Shown piece after piece: positions 13,078 through 13,648 of a DNA stretch of 13,648 bases. A program made the position numbers and the translations under genes. The number at the start of each line of letters is the position of its first letter. Position 1 is the stretch's first letter. The notes beneath the pieces are model-generated. The model searched no databases. It saw only the letters and a program-made list of their open reading frames with translations, and was not told the origin of the DNA. Source of the DNA: CAZGWJ01 sp964529445 (GTDB lineage Bacteria; Oederibacteriota; Muellerivitia; Muellerivitales; Muellerivitaceae); the NCBI GenBank assembly GCA_964529445.1, contig CAZGWJ010000070.1:1-13648 (forward strand), in the 5' to 3' direction.

Positions 13078-13648
13078 GTTGACAGTCGGCCTTCTGGTCA
13101 AGTGTCAACAGATCAGGCGGCAGGCACCTCCTCCGGGACGTAGCGGTCGCACAGCTCCCGCCCGGCTTCCAGCGTCTCCATGGGCGTCTTGCCCAAGCAA
13201 CGCTTTCCCTCGTTCGTCCGTTTGGTATTGTACTCCGACATGAACACGTCCAGGTCGGCCTGCACTTCCTCAAGACTGTTGTAGAGTTTCTTCCTGAAGG
13301 CCACGGCGTAGAACTCGTCCTGGATGATCTGGTTCAGCCGCTCGACGCACCCGTTGGTCTGGGGATGCCGGACCTTCGTGGTGGAATGGTCGATACCGTT
13401 CAGGTGCAGGAACAGCTCGAACGGGTGGTTGTCGGCCAGGCCGTTGTACTCCGTGCCCCGGTCCGTCAGCACCCGCAGGACCGACATGCCCTGCTCATCG
13501 AAGAACGGCAGGATCTTGTCGTTCATGAAGTCTGCGGCCACTAGGGCGGTCTTCTCCGAGTAGACCTTGGCGAACCCGACGTTGGAGTAGGTATCGATAC
13601 CGGTCTGCTGGTATATCCGCCCCACACCCTTGATGGTGCCCACGTAAC
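13078..13648 (-). mobile_element. Insertion sequence, IS481-like, 3' part (continues beyond window)
   Basis: The element consists of the transposase gene on the minus strand and its downstream end. A GTTGACA/TGTCAAC inverted repeat (13078-13084 and 13103-13109) lies between the transposase stop and the preceding nuclease gene and probably belongs to the element's terminal region. The exact outer boundary cannot be fixed because the other end is outside the window; anywhere from about 13067 to 13081 is possible. GC content jumps back up at this point. Confidence 0.75.
13113..13648 (-). CDS. IS481-like transposase, C-terminal part (5' end outside window)
   Basis: At least 178 residues are visible; the frame is open to the window edge. 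It contains the retroviral-integrase-type (rve) catalytic core: the strand GIDTYSNVGFAKVYSEK, the second catalytic Asp in LRVLTDRGTEY, and the catalytic Glu in PQTNGCVERLNQIIQDEF. The C-terminal part (YNTKRTNEGKRCLGKTPMETL) is typical of IS481-family transposases. The first catalytic Asp is expected just upstream, before the visible YVGTIKGVGR. No stop or frameshift is seen, so the copy may be active. A GTG at 13643-13641 is inside the conserved region and is not the true start. Confidence 0.92.
   Translation of the reverse strand, partial: YVGTIKGVGRIYQQTGIDTYSNVGFAKVYSEKTALVAADFMNDKILPFFDEQGMSVLRVLTDRGTEYNGLADNHPFELFLHLNGIDHSTTKVRHPQTNGCVERLNQIIQDEFYAVAFRKKLYNSLEEVQADLDVFMSEYNTKRTNEGKRCLGKTPMETLEAGRELCDRYVPEEVPAA

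Noticed and set aside
1..13648. CRISPR array, tRNA or rRNA genes
   Set aside because: No regularly spaced direct repeats and no tRNA-like or rRNA-like segments were recognised on either strand by reading.

Overview
The window is a high-GC bacterial segment, with an AT-richer island at its right end. The best placement cue is GyrB, which carries the long insertion between its Toprim motif and its C-terminal motif, as in proteobacterial GyrB. The organism therefore looks like a Gram-negative-type bacterium, either deltaproteobacterium-like or from a poorly sampled phylum. The sequence alone does not settle this.

Layout. (1) Positions 2-7017, + strand: a housekeeping operon of gyrB (5' end outside the window), gyrA and, overlapping gyrA by 11 bases, a 1039-residue membrane protein. 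That protein is built like a sensor histidine kinase, but its phospho-acceptor His and several ATP-binding residues are replaced, and it ends in a roughly 310-residue proline/alanine tail. A strong intrinsic terminator closes the unit at 7085-7123. (2) 7018-7309: no gene; it holds the terminator, a degenerate inverted repeat pair and an 11-bp inverted repeat. (3) 7310-10291: an unusual locus. Two tightly packed genes (8629-9219 and 9232-9810) encode single-domain FtsZ/tubulin-like proteins. One has a near-canonical GTP-binding signature; the other is a paralogue that has lost it. They are flanked by two small helical-repeat-like proteins (7310-7843 and 9815-10291) that are clearly paralogues of each other. 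An antiparallel PIN/ribbon-helix-helix toxin-antitoxin pair with its own promoter and operator lies between the first flanking gene and the FtsZ-like pair and probably inserted there. (4) 10371-11222: a BRO-N (phage antirepressor-type) gene. (5) 11403-13066: an AT-richer two-gene unit with a 4-base overlap, made of a DUF3553-type protein and a PD-(D/E)XK nuclease-like protein. It is a candidate defence module. (6) 13078-13648, minus strand: the 3' part of an IS481-like insertion sequence running off the window.

How the parts work together. Gyrase supplies negative supercoiling. The kinase-like protein is probably co-translated with it but is unlikely to be an ordinary kinase. The most interesting system is the four-gene set with two truncated FtsZ-like proteins. 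Both keep the nucleotide-binding half and central helix but lack the C-terminal half with the T7 loop needed for normal FtsZ polymer GTPase activity. By inference they act as an active/pseudo pair, perhaps as a regulatory switch or non-polymerising heterodimer, with the paralogous helical proteins as partners. From 7844 rightwards the accessory content (toxin-antitoxin, BRO, nuclease, IS) marks a mobile or defence-rich neighbourhood.
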